64,000 nt of DNA, from the IMG/VR virus record IMGVR_UViG_3300025889_000083, positions 1 through 64,000 of that record; one strand, given 5' to 3'. The notes below the pieces were generated by a model. It had not been told where the DNA came from. It ran no database searches and was given only the letters and a program-made list of their open reading frames with translations. Positions 7,077 through 15,068 of the stretch are shown one piece after another (the first letter of the stretch is position 1; every line of letters begins with the position of its first letter). The translations under genes were made by a program, and so were the position numbers. The DNA comes from a virus.

Positions 7077-7603
7077 AGATAGAGAATTTTCTAACACAAG
7101 AAGAAAGTGAGTATCTTGTTAAAGTTATCTTAGATAAAGAACAAGAAGTTTTAAATATACCTAACCCATTAAAAAGTGCATATACTGGTCTAACTAGACA
7201 ATATTCAGTTTTTAATTGGTTAAACACAAAAGAATTTCAAGCAATAGACTGGGAACATAAGTTTACTAGACTTATTCCAGATCTATTATGTATTCAATGC
7301 TGGGCAAATGTTCTAAGAAAAAATGAATCTTTAGGATGGCACAGACACTCTCTCATCGAGAGTTTTCTTGTGGGAAATATATTCCTAGCGGGTGCACAGA
7401 ACACAACAGAATATGAAGTAGGTTTAATTGAAAATAAAGTGGGAACTCTAGTATTAACTACATCAAAGATGAATCATGCAGTTCCTGTAAATAAGTACGA
7501 ACAACCAAGAATATCACTAGCATTTGATATTCATAATGAAGAATTTTATGATCCAAATAGATGGGTAATTTATGAGAAAAGAAGAACTGATAGCGTTAAT
7601 TAA
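7022..7603 (+). CDS. Putative Fe(II)/2-oxoglutarate-dependent oxygenase-like protein
   Basis: 193 aa. ATG 7022 is preceded by GGAGG at 7008-7012 and overlaps the nuclease gene by 55 bp. The C-terminal half has the prolyl-hydroxylase-like pattern: SLGWHRHS (His107 and His109), a glycine turn, GTLVLTTSKMNHAVPVN (His152) and PRISLAFDI (Arg163). The first metal motif reads HxH where HxD would be usual, so activity is uncertain. It is adjacent to the carbamoyltransferase and SGNH genes, which suggests a role in the same modification. Confidence 0.6.
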   Translation: MFRNYEQYFKQISKEKLLEIENFLTQEESEYLVKVILDKEQEVLNIPNPLKSAYTGLTRQYSVFNWLNTKEFQAIDWEHKFTRLIPDLLCIQCWANVLRKNESLGWHRHSLIESFLVGNIFLAGAQNTTEYEVGLIENKVGTLVLTTSKMNHAVPVNKYEQPRISLAFDIHNEEFYDPNRWVIYEKRRTDSVN

Positions 7604-7805
7604 GGCATTACCTACAGAAGATACAAAAGGAGAAATAGTTGGAATATTTTACAACAGACATGGTGAGGTTTATACCACCGATAGTATCCGTATTGATATG
7701 GATGGGGGTAGAATTATACTGGCTCAACAGGGATCAGGTTATCACGAACTTAATAAAAAGAATTGGAAACAGGAATTAAAGTTTTATGAAATACAGGGGC
7801 ATTAG
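7572..7805 (+). CDS. Small hypothetical protein
   Basis: 77 aa overlapping the oxygenase by 32 bp and the carbamoyltransferase by 20 bp. A helical N-terminus (RKEELIALIKALPTEDTKGE) is followed by beta strands (IVGIFYNRHGEVYTTDSIRI). No family recognised. Confidence 0.55.
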   Translation: MRKEELIALIKALPTEDTKGEIVGIFYNRHGEVYTTDSIRIDMDGGRIILAQQGSGYHELNKKNWKQELKFYEIQGH

Positions 7806-9123
7806 TTCAGGCTTTCATGATGCCGCAGTTGCTTTTGTAAGTAACAATCAAATTACATTCGCTAGTCATAGTGAGAGATTCTCTCGCATCAAAAATGACA
7901 AGCATTTAGATCCAAAATTAGCACAATGTCATAGCTTTGAAAAAACAGTTTTCTACGAAGATGTGGCACTTAAAAATCAAAGACGAGAGAAATTCAACAT
8001 GGCTCCTGTGAAGGTTCCAGAATATCCTTTCGTCAAACATCACCAAAGTCATATGGCAGCAGGCTATTTTACCTGCCCATTCGATACTAAGGATGCAGTA
8101 TGCGTTGTAATAGACGCTATTGGTGAATGGGATACTGTCACCATCTGGAAAGATGGAGTGAAAGTCTACAGTAGGCAGTATCCTTATTCGCTTGGACTAT
8201 TCTATAGTGCAATTACTAAAAGAATAGGATTGAAGCCAAATGAAGATGAGTACATAACAATGGGTATGGCAGCATTTGGAGAGCCAGTATTAGATCTAAA
8301 GTGGGTATGGTACCCACATTATAACTGGCACAAAGGATTTAAGGTTGAAGATTTCAAAGGCGTTCATCCATATGATATCGCCGCATCTGCACAAGCTGAG
8401 TTAGAAAATGAACTTATGAGGATTATGCAGATTGCAAAACAGTATGGAAAAGACTTAATTTATGGGGGCGGGGTCGCTCTCAACTGCGTGGCAAACGCTA
8501 AAATAAGAAACATGTTTAGGAATATGTGGATATTTCCTAATCCTGGCGATGCTGGCAGTAGTCTTGGTGCAATATTATGCGAAACAAGACAACATATAGA
8601 TTTTAAAGACTGCTTTCTTGGATATTTAATTGATAATAGATTAAATCCTAGAGAAGTAGTTGATCATTTATTAAAACATAAAGTAGTAGGAGTTGCAAAT
8701 GGAAGAGCTGAATTTGGTCCTCGTGCTTTGGGTAATCGCAGTTTGCTTGCTGATCCAAGGTATAGCGTTAAAGGAACTGTTAATAGGATAAAGAGAAGGC
8801 AACAGTTTAGACCTTTTGCACCTGCTATTTTAGCAGAATATTTTAACGATTATTTTTATGGAGAAGCAAATGAGTATATGCAGTATACTACAGTCGCTAA
8901 GCATGATTATTCGTCAGTCATACATGTGGATGGAACAAGTAGAACACAGATCGTACGTCCATCGAATAACTCCAGATTGCGACTTATACTAGAAGAATTT
9001 TACGAAAGAACAGGATGTCCTATGTTACTAAACACAAGTTTGAATATTAAAGGTCAACCAATGGTAAATACATGGGAGGACGCACTAGAATTTGAAAAGA
9101 AATACGGAGTGAAAGTATTTTGA
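7786..9123 (+). CDS. NodU/CmcH-type carbamoyltransferase
   Basis: 445 aa, slightly short of the usual 550-600 aa because the C-terminal Kae1-like extension is compact. Visible motifs: SGFHDAAVAF (His11), the metal-binding HHQSH at 85-89, VVIDAIGEWD at 108-116, EYITMGMAAFGEP at 155-167, LIYGGGVALN near 230, and NGRAEFGPRALGNRSLLADP near 305-325, followed by FRPFAPAIL. The family uses carbamoyl phosphate and ATP to make carbamoyl-AMP, then carbamoylates a hydroxyl on a sugar or antibiotic. Related enzymes in phage modification clusters have been linked to hypermodified cytosine. The acceptor here is unknown: DNA base, surface glycan or small molecule are all possible. Confidence 0.88.
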   Translation: MKYRGISSGFHDAAVAFVSNNQITFASHSERFSRIKNDKHLDPKLAQCHSFEKTVFYEDVALKNQRREKFNMAPVKVPEYPFVKHHQSHMAAGYFTCPFDTKDAVCVVIDAIGEWDTVTIWKDGVKVYSRQYPYSLGLFYSAITKRIGLKPNEDEYITMGMAAFGEPVLDLKWVWYPHYNWHKGFKVEDFKGVHPYDIAASAQAELENELMRIMQIAKQYGKDLIYGGGVALNCVANAKIRNMFRNMWIFPNPGDAGSSLGAILCETRQHIDFKDCFLGYLIDNRLNPREVVDHLLKHKVVGVANGRAEFGPRALGNRSLLADPRYSVKGTVNRIKRRQQFRPFAPAILAEYFNDYFYGEANEYMQYTTVAKHDYSSVIHVDGTSRTQIVRPSNNSRLRLILEEFYERTGCPMLLNTSLNIKGQPMVNTWEDALEFEKKYGVKVF

Positions 9124-9875
9124 TCTATTGGAATGGATGTAGCTTTGTAAAAGGTTATGAACTCACAGAGAAGAATAGTAACTTTGTAAATAAAGTATCT
9201 GAGCATTTTAATCAAGAGTTTGTAAATGATGCTAAAGTAGGTGGATCAAATGATAGAATCTACCGAACAACGATAGAGTATTGTTTAAAAAATAAACCAG
9301 ATTTAGTAGTTATTATGTGGTCTGGTATTAATCGCCAAGAGTATTTAATGCGAATGGAAAATACTTGGCGACAAATGAATTGGTCAAATTGGTACTGTAA
9401 TTTAAAAACAGGACTCACAGATGTAACAAGATCAGTTCTTCATCACCACCCTGGCGTTACAGATACCGAACAAGAAGTTCTACAAGGATGGGCAAAGTTT
9501 AAAAGTGTAAAGTATAACCTAAAAACTACTTTAAATTACATGATAGGACTAAAATATTTTTTACAAGCTAAAAACATTCCTTATCTTTATTATAACTTTT
9601 CTGATGGGCAGTATAAGCCTTTCTTTAAGTTTTTAGATGAAGAATACTTCGAAGCTGCAAATATCATATGGAGTCCTACTGTTACTCTTACTAGAGAAGA
9701 CTACTTAGTAGAACTTCCACATCTTACAGAAAAGATAGGAATGTATGACTTTACACTAAAACATGGATACAAGATGGGTCGAAGAGATCATCCTCTTGAA
9801 GATGCTCATCAAGCATATGGTGAGTACATAATTAAGGACATTTACGATAATGAATATGATAAAATCTTGGTTTAA
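9120..9875 (+). CDS. SGNH/GDSL-like hydrolase
   Basis: 251 aa with a TTG start overlapping the carbamoyltransferase stop (TTGA). Block I is NGCSFVKGYEL with Ser8 as nucleophile (Cys replaces the usual Asp). GGSND at about 41-45 resembles the oxyanion-hole Gly/Asn block, KPDLVVIMWSGINR supplies the third block, and DAHQAYGEY near the end supplies Asp228/His230. It probably acts as an esterase or acyltransferase on a modified sugar or lipid. The stop/start fusion with the carbamoyltransferase strongly suggests joint function. Confidence 0.65.
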   Translation: MIYWNGCSFVKGYELTEKNSNFVNKVSEHFNQEFVNDAKVGGSNDRIYRTTIEYCLKNKPDLVVIMWSGINRQEYLMRMENTWRQMNWSNWYCNLKTGLTDVTRSVLHHHPGVTDTEQEVLQGWAKFKSVKYNLKTTLNYMIGLKYFLQAKNIPYLYYNFSDGQYKPFFKFLDEEYFEAANIIWSPTVTLTREDYLVELPHLTEKIGMYDFTLKHGYKMGRRDHPLEDAHQAYGEYIIKDIYDNEYDKILV

Positions 9876-9954
9876 GAAATTACAAGTCATGTGGTTTGAA
9901 TGGAAACTAAAACGAAACTACCACGCAGACACCTATGTCTATGAGGATGAGTAA
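9856..9954 (+). CDS. Mini-protein with basic amphipathic helix
   Basis: A 32-codon frame from ATG 9856 to TAA 9952-9954, overlapping the end of the SGNH gene by 20 bp. The start MIKSWFKKLQVMWFEWKLKR is rich in Trp and Lys/Arg and would form an amphipathic, membrane- or nucleic-acid-binding helix. The tail is acidic. No clear ribosome binding site is present, so it may be translated only by coupling. Confidence 0.4.
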   Translation: MIKSWFKKLQVMWFEWKLKRNYHADTYVYEDE

Positions 9955-9987
9955 AGTTGTTCCTGAAAATTTTTGCCACATTTTCAA

Positions 9988-10025
9988 AAATAATTCTTGA
10001 CTTTTGGTCAAGATTTCTATATAAT
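9988..10025 (+). promoter_or_regulatory. Sigma70-type promoter P4 with overlapping inverted repeat
   Basis: AAATAATTC element, TTGACT at 9997-10002, 17 bp spacer, TATAAT at 10020-10025. Unlike P1-P3 it has a normal leader of about 20 nt with GAGAGAG before the TTG start at 10052. A perfect 6 bp inverted repeat, CTTGAC/GTCAAG (9996-10001 and 10007-10012), covers the -35 box and may be an operator. Confidence 0.88.
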
Positions 10026-10051
10026 ATATAAATATTTGAGAGAGAAACAAT

Positions 10052-10828
10052 TTGAGAGAAATTATACCACCGACAAGTTGCCCCGCATGTGACTCTGTTC
10101 TTGAGTTAGTCAATGAACAGTTGTTCTGCAGGAACTACGCTTGTCCTGAACAGTGGGATAAAAAGTTGTCTCATTTTGCTTCCACTCTAAAAATCAAAGG
10201 ACTTGGTCCTGCAACTATTGAAAAGTTGCAAGTTTTGGATTATCCAGAACTGTATGAGTTATCTGTTGATGACTTAGTTGATAGAATAGGATCTGAGAAA
10301 CTGGCAAGTAAATTGTTTGACGAAATACAAAAGTCTAAAAGCGTTAGCTTGCAAGAATTACTGCCAGCTTTCTCTATCAGTTTAATCGGTCAATCGGCTT
10401 CTCAAAAATTATGCGATAGTATCACATCTGTCGATGAGATATCAGAGACTACTTGTGTAGAAGCGGGCATTGGTCCGAAAGCGACTGCTAATCTATTGTC
10501 TTGGTTAGAAACAGAGTTCAAACCCAACAAATACAGAGACTCATTACCTTTCAACTGGAAAGTTAAGAAAGTAAATAAAATAGAAAAGGTTCAAGGAGTT
10601 GTCTGCATTACTGGTAAGTTGAAAAGCTATCCGACTAAGGCTCATGCAGAACAAGTTCTCAAAAATTTCGGATTTATAACTAAACCCAGTCTGACTAAAG
10701 ACTGCACTCACTTAGTAAATGAGAGTGGAATTGAGTCAGCCAAAACACAGACAGCTCGGGAACGAGGTGTCATAATAATAACAAACATTAGACATTTAAT
10801 AGAGGAAAACACAAATGGCATTACCTAA
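10052..10828 (+). CDS. NAD-dependent DNA ligase, zinc-finger/HhH/BRCT half
   Basis: 258 aa with a TTG start 8 bp after GAGAGAG. Domains in order: a four-Cys zinc finger (Cys10, Cys13, Cys26, Cys31), helix-hairpin-helix repeats from about residue 45 (ASTLKIKGLGPATIEKLQ) to 155, and a C-terminal BRCT domain (about 180-255, VQGVVCITGKL to TARERGVIIITN). This is the complement of the ligase half at 5355-6299, with no domain missing or duplicated. It should bind nicked DNA and assemble with that subunit. The two halves have separate promoters, P3 and P4. Confidence 0.9.
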   Translation: MREIIPPTSCPACDSVLELVNEQLFCRNYACPEQWDKKLSHFASTLKIKGLGPATIEKLQVLDYPELYELSVDDLVDRIGSEKLASKLFDEIQKSKSVSLQELLPAFSISLIGQSASQKLCDSITSVDEISETTCVEAGIGPKATANLLSWLETEFKPNKYRDSLPFNWKVKKVNKIEKVQGVVCITGKLKSYPTKAHAEQVLKNFGFITKPSLTKDCTHLVNESGIESAKTQTARERGVIIITNIRHLIEENTNGIT

Positions 10829-11528
10829 ATGGACAGATGAAAGAACTCAACAGTTAGTGGATTTCGTTGGTAACGAATCTCCAGTTTCTCAGTCAACAGT
10901 AGCTGACGCTGCTGAAAACCTTGAAACTACTGTTAGATCAGTTTCATCAAAATTAAGAAAAATGGGATTTGATGTAGAACTTGCTTCAGCAGGTAACAGC
11001 AAATCATTCACATCAGAGCAAGAAGCAACTTTACAAGCTTTTGTAACAGACAATTCAGGCTCTTACACTTATGCAGAAATCGCTAGCAACTTTGCTGGTG
11101 GAGAGTTCTCTGCTAAGTCAATTCAAGGTAAAATTCTTTCTATGCAACTTACCGAGCATGTTAAACCAGCTCCTAAAGTTGAAACTGTAAAGACTTACAC
11201 TGAATCAGAAGAATCACAATTCGTTGACATGGTTAACGGTGGTTCTTTTATCGAAGAAATTGCTGATGCCCTAGGCAAATCAGTAAATTCAATCAGAGGT
11301 AAAGCACTTTCACTTCTTAGAGCAGGTGAAATCAATGCTATACCAAAACAAAGAGATACAAAAGGAACAAGCAAGTCCGATCCACTTGCTGACTTAGATA
11401 TCAGCGACATGAGTGTCGAAGAAATTGCTGACAATATCGGCAAAACTGTAAGAGGCGTTAAAACAATGTTGACCAGAAGAGGTCTTCAGTGCGCTGACTA
11501 CGATGGATCAGCTCGTAAAGAGAAGTAA
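10815..11528 (+). CDS. DNA-binding protein with repeated Myb/SANT-like HTH units
   Basis: 237 aa with a strong GAGGAAAA ribosome binding site. Four related helical units are visible, each of the form 'W/Y-T-x-E...hh..h....h.x-hA..h..t..SVxxKhhxh': near residues 5-50 (KWTDERTQQLVDFVG), 65-105 (SFTSEQEATLQAFV), 125-165 (TYTESEESQFVDMV) and 190-228 (MSVEEIADNIGKTVRGVKTM). It is probably an abundant phage nucleoid or regulatory protein. A terminator with a UUCG loop follows within 20 bp, so it is likely made in excess over the helicase downstream. The ORF overlaps the ligase end by 14 bp. Confidence 0.7.
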   Translation: MALPKWTDERTQQLVDFVGNESPVSQSTVADAAENLETTVRSVSSKLRKMGFDVELASAGNSKSFTSEQEATLQAFVTDNSGSYTYAEIASNFAGGEFSAKSIQGKILSMQLTEHVKPAPKVETVKTYTESEESQFVDMVNGGSFIEEIADALGKSVNSIRGKALSLLRAGEINAIPKQRDTKGTSKSDPLADLDISDMSVEEIADNIGKTVRGVKTMLTRRGLQCADYDGSARKEK

Positions 11529-11542
11529 ATTATAAACACAAC

Positions 11543-11569
11543 TAAGCGGGGTTCGCCCCGCTTATTTTT
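11543..11569 (+). terminator. Intrinsic terminator with UUCG tetraloop, probably partial
   Basis: TAAGCGGGG, then TTCG, then CCCCGCTTA gives a 9 bp stem at 11543-11564, followed by TTTTTG. It lies only 5 bp upstream of the helicase ribosome binding site, GGGAGAG at 11574-11580, with no room for a promoter in between, so the helicase must rely on read-through. Confidence 0.88.
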
Positions 11570-11584
11570 GTTCGGGAGAGTTTT

Positions 11585-12943
11585 TTGACATTAGAGAGTG
11601 GATTACTAAAACAAATTATATCGCTTGGTGATTTTGACACATGGAATCATCTTAAGCAACACTACTTTCCAGAAGGAGAGTATCAAAAGCTATGGTCTAT
11701 AGTAGATAAGCATGTGAACAAATACCACGAACTTCCCACCTTTGAACAACTAAAACTAGAGATACGCTCTAGGGAATTGCAAGAAAAGATCTATGCAATC
11801 GAGGCAGTCGATACAGACATCGAGCCACACATCCTTTTAGATTACCTAAAAAATCAATTTACCCAAAATGAAATACTAGCCCGTATTGAAAATTACGTGG
11901 AACAAACCATTGCAATCTCCGATGCAAAAGAGAACATTGATCTTTTGCAGGAGATTGTAGTTCAGGTTGAAGATAGAGTTGACGTAAACGACGACGCAGA
12001 AAACATGAACTACGTCGAACTCTTTGATGACGAAGAAGATCTCAAGAAACATCTTCCATTGGGTCTCAATCAAGATTATGATATCGGTTTTACATTCTCT
12101 CCCAAAGATTTGGTCGTTGTTGGCGGCTATCGAGGCGGAGGCAAATCCTTTACCTGTTGTAATATGGCAGTATCTGCCCACGAACGTGGACGCAGTGTAC
12201 TCTACTTTACAATAGAAATGGATTCACGAGCCATCTTGCAACGTATGTGTGCAATGGCTACTGGAGTGCCTATCAGTAGGCTTTCGAGAAGAAAACTCTT
12301 TGATAAAGAGTGGGATCTCGTTGCTGAGTGGTGGGCAAACCGTTTTGAAAATGGAGGTATGCACTTAGCAAACTTCTCCAAGCACAGGGACTTTGACAAG
12401 TTTCACCGTGAACTCACAAGAAACAAGTTGACCTCTGGTGCACAAATAGACGTTCATTACGATCCTGGACTCACTCTCTCAAAGATCGTAAACATTGTTC
12501 GTCAGAAACGACTTCAGTTACCAGACTTAGGTCTGATAATCGTGGACTACCTCAACCAAGTTAAACGCCACAACGCTCCAAGTCGTTCAGGTCAGTATGA
12601 CTGGACTGAACAGATAGAGATTTCAAAAGGTTTAAAACAGTTGGCACAAGAAGAAAAATGTTTAATCGTGTCAGCTTTCCAGACTTCCGAAAAAGGAGAA
12701 GTCAGATTCTCAAAAGGTATTCTCGATGCAGTAGATGCTGCTTACAGTATTCAGCATTGGGGAGATCAAGAACAGTGCATCAAGTTTGTATGTACTAAAA
12801 TGAGAAATGGAAAAGTAGAAGGATTCACCTCGACTATGAACTGGGAATCATTAAAGATCGGACCACAAACCGCTATTGATCCCGATGAACGAGCTGAGTT
12901 AAAAGAAACAATGGAAACTGGAGAAAGCACATATGATTTATGA
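11585..12943 (+). CDS. Replicative DNA helicase, DnaB/gp41 type
   Basis: 452 aa with a TTG start 4 bp after GGGAGAG. The N-terminal helical domain (about 1-150) is followed by a RecA-like core: Walker A GGYRGGGKSF near residue 180, FTIEMDSRAILQRM (H2), Walker B LGLIIVDYLNQV near 320, and SAFQTSEKG (H3/sensor). Predicted role: 5'-3' unwinding at the fork with the primase at 14229-15068. It begins directly behind a terminator, which suggests deliberately low expression relative to the DNA-binding protein before it. Confidence 0.9.
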   Translation: MTLESGLLKQIISLGDFDTWNHLKQHYFPEGEYQKLWSIVDKHVNKYHELPTFEQLKLEIRSRELQEKIYAIEAVDTDIEPHILLDYLKNQFTQNEILARIENYVEQTIAISDAKENIDLLQEIVVQVEDRVDVNDDAENMNYVELFDDEEDLKKHLPLGLNQDYDIGFTFSPKDLVVVGGYRGGGKSFTCCNMAVSAHERGRSVLYFTIEMDSRAILQRMCAMATGVPISRLSRRKLFDKEWDLVAEWWANRFENGGMHLANFSKHRDFDKFHRELTRNKLTSGAQIDVHYDPGLTLSKIVNIVRQKRLQLPDLGLIIVDYLNQVKRHNAPSRSGQYDWTEQIEISKGLKQLAQEEKCLIVSAFQTSEKGEVRFSKGILDAVDAAYSIQHWGDQEQCIKFVCTKMRNGKVEGFTSTMNWESLKIGPQTAIDPDERAELKETMETGESTYDL

Positions 12944-13158
12944 TAGATGCAAAAGCGCACCTTATGGACATGGTTTCCTTATTTGGAGAAAGTATAGACA
13001 TGATTCTATATACAGAAATACAGTTACAAGAAGCTTATAGAGAATATTGTAATAATCTACCTAGGTGGATGCCAGTTCCTGACATAGAGGAATTTAGAAT
13101 AATCTTTGAAGACTATTGGAATGATGAAATATGGGAGATAAATAACAGTGGCGGATGA
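12940..13158 (+). CDS. Small acidic hypothetical protein
   Basis: 72 aa, starting in a 4 bp overlap with the helicase stop (ATGA in TTATGATAG) and overlapping the next gene by 11 bp. It is acidic and helical (YTEIQLQEAYREYCNNLPRW, then DIEEFRIIFEDYWNDEIWEI). It is close to helicase and primase genes, so it could be an accessory replication factor, but no motif supports this. Confidence 0.55.
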   Translation: MIDAKAHLMDMVSLFGESIDMILYTEIQLQEAYREYCNNLPRWMPVPDIEEFRIIFEDYWNDEIWEINNSGG

Positions 13159-13618
13159 TAGAGTAAGTAGAAAAACGGCAGAGTTAGTGCCACTACCACC
13201 ACATACTTGGTATGTAAGAACTATTGGATGGTTATTGGAACAGGAAAAAGTAAAAGAAAATATTATGAATGTTCCACCAAATGAGCCTCTACGAGAAGCT
13301 CTAAAGAATGAAGGAGTACGATCTCCTTTTCTCTGTATGCCAAATTGGTACCCGATTGCAGGAAGTCAAAGACTTAGAGTACTAAGTGAATTGCCTGAGT
13401 TATGGGATCAAGAAGTAAGAGTGTGCAGATTTAATGAAGAATGGTGGCTTATGTTTTACCTTTGGGGAGACAAAGCTGAAAGAGATAGAATCGTAGCTAT
13501 TTGGTTTCAAATGGCAGAACTGGTATGGAAATCTATGTATTATGAAGATGATCCTAAGTTTAAAGAATACGAGAGATTAGGAGACACACTTCCTTGGAAA
13601 CATAAGCAAAATGGTTGA
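13148..13618 (+). CDS. ParB/Srx-like nuclease-fold protein
   Basis: 156 aa with a GTG start. Residues about 40-95 (NEPLREALKNEGVRSPFLCM, then WYPIAGSQRLRVLSEL and QEVRVCRF) follow the ParB N-terminal/sulfiredoxin-like pattern: loss of one face of a helix, then a G-x-x-R-L/hhA helix and a strand. In phages such proteins act as DNA-binding or nuclease factors or as readers of a cosubstrate. It overlaps the methyltransferase by 8 bp. Confidence 0.55.
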   Translation: MADDRVSRKTAELVPLPPHTWYVRTIGWLLEQEKVKENIMNVPPNEPLREALKNEGVRSPFLCMPNWYPIAGSQRLRVLSELPELWDQEVRVCRFNEEWWLMFYLWGDKAERDRIVAIWFQMAELVWKSMYYEDDPKFKEYERLGDTLPWKHKQNG

Positions 13619-14195
13619 GATTACACAAAAAGCAACAGATTATTTAAAAGACGAATATCGTATGATTCATGCCAATAAAGATATTGGTATGATGATTGGT
13701 GAGCAAGTTATGTATTGGGTTTGGAATATTCAAGATCTAACATTTGAATTTGCAGGCGATGTTCGCATACTAGACTTTGGATGCGGTAAAGCATATCCTT
13801 ACACTAAAAGAAGAATACATAGACTTTGGGACACTACTAAAGTTATATTTTATGATATTGGAATACCAAAGTTTGAAAAGAAACCACCAGTAGGTGAGTT
13901 TAATGCAGTCGTATCCTGTGATGTGCTAGAGCATATTCCAGAAGATGAAATAGATGCAACTTTTGAGTATTGGTATGCAAATCCAAACATGAAGTTTGTG
14001 TTTGCAACTATAGCAGGTTTCCCAGCAAGAGCCACACTGAGTGATGGTAGCAATGCTCATGTAACTCTCAAACCAATAGAGTGGTGGATTGAAAAAATCA
14101 AGAAGTATCAAAATTGCAAAACAGAGCTAATGTACTTCCCCGAAAAAGGTAAGCAGTATGCAGCCCAAAGATACATACTCGAATATAGTTCTTGA
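13611..14195 (+). CDS. SAM-dependent methyltransferase
   Basis: 194 aa. Motif I is VRILDFGCGKAYPY (residues about 50-63), motif II VIFYDIGIPK, motif IV FNAVVSCDVLEHIPEDE near 100, and the C-terminal part reads HVTLKPIEWWIEKI. This is a class I Rossmann methyltransferase of the Methyltransf_11/23 type, acting on a small molecule or sugar rather than carrying the DPPY-type motif of DNA amino-methyltransferases. Its stop codon TGA lies inside the -35 box of promoter P5. Confidence 0.75.
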   Translation: MVEITQKATDYLKDEYRMIHANKDIGMMIGEQVMYWVWNIQDLTFEFAGDVRILDFGCGKAYPYTKRRIHRLWDTTKVIFYDIGIPKFEKKPPVGEFNAVVSCDVLEHIPEDEIDATFEYWYANPNMKFVFATIAGFPARATLSDGSNAHVTLKPIEWWIEKIKKYQNCKTELMYFPEKGKQYAAQRYILEYSS

Positions 14196-14220
14196 CATAC
14201 AGTTAAAAATAGTGTATAAT
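14183..14220 (+). promoter_or_regulatory. Sigma70-type promoter P5
   Basis: ATATAGTTC element, TTGACA at 14192-14197 (containing the upstream gene's TGA stop at 14193-14195), 17 bp spacer, TATAAT at 14215-14220. The primase ATG is at 14229, 9 bp downstream, so the leader would be 0-2 nt. Confidence 0.9.
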
Positions 14221-14228
14221 AATATCAT

Positions 14229-15068
14229 ATGACAGCAGAGGAATTTTTACAAGAAAAAGGCATAAGATTTACCCACAGTGGTAGAGACTGCCTTATATCA
14301 TGTTTAAATCCTGAGCATGATGATAGTAACCCATCAATGCGAGTTGATCGAGTTACAGGTTTATTTAATTGTTTTCCTTGTGGTTTTAAAGGAAACATTT
14401 TTACCTACTTCGGAGCACCACAGTCTCCACTAGAAGTAAGGATTCATAGAATAAAAGAAAAAGTATTACAAATCAGATCACAAACAGTCGGTCTAACTCT
14501 CCCAAAAGAAAGACTGAAATGGCAAGGTGGTGTGTTCCGAGGAATCAGTGCTAAAACACTTGAGATTTGGGACGCTTTCACATGGGATGCTCCAAAATTC
14601 GAAGGACGCATCATCTTTCCAATTAGAGATATAACTGGGAAAACAGTAGCACTGATAGGCAGAATGATTAATGATGTAGGACCAAACAAGTACTATATCT
14701 ATCCACAAGGAGTACAAATGCCATTCTGTCCAGCGAAAGTTAAACCGATACAGAACAGAGTTATTTTGGTTGAAGGAATCTTTGATGCTCTCAACCTTTG
14801 GGACAAAGGTCTCAAGAACACAGTTTGTTGCTTCGGCACAAACCAAATGAATTGGGTTAAACTCAGTTTACTTAAATTACAAGGTGTCAGAGGACTTGAC
14901 ATTATGTTTGATGGTGATGATGCAGGACGCAAAGCAGCAGAGGCAACCAAAGGATTAGCAGAGAAGTTGGAAATGTCAGTGCAAATCATAACACTCAAAG
15001 ATGGACAAGATCCTGGCAATATGAATCAATCAACAGTAGATAAGGTTAGAAAGAGATTATATGGGTAA
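14229..15068 (+). CDS. DNA primase with CHC2-type zinc finger and Toprim domain
   Basis: 279 aa. The zinc finger is at about residues 21-55 (CLISCLNPEHDD, then LFNCFPCGFKGN), giving the Cys/His set of CHC2 primases. A Toprim domain follows, with NRVILVEGIFDALNLW (catalytic Glu) near 175 and DIMFDGDDAGRKAAE (DxD) near 225. The length is compact, as in phage primases lacking a separate helicase-binding domain. It starts a P5 transcript that should also carry the HTH/GIY-YIG gene and DNA polymerase, both overlapping in series. Confidence 0.88.
   Translation: MTAEEFLQEKGIRFTHSGRDCLISCLNPEHDDSNPSMRVDRVTGLFNCFPCGFKGNIFTYFGAPQSPLEVRIHRIKEKVLQIRSQTVGLTLPKERLKWQGGVFRGISAKTLEIWDAFTWDAPKFEGRIIFPIRDITGKTVALIGRMINDVGPNKYYIYPQGVQMPFCPAKVKPIQNRVILVEGIFDALNLWDKGLKNTVCCFGTNQMNWVKLSLLKLQGVRGLDIMFDGDDAGRKAAEATKGLAEKLEMSVQIITLKDGQDPGNMNQSTVDKVRKRLYG

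Noticed and set aside
13850-14111. Minus-strand frames opposite the methyltransferase gene
   Set aside because: Shadows of the coding strand; no promoter or ribosome binding site on the minus strand in the plus-strand block.
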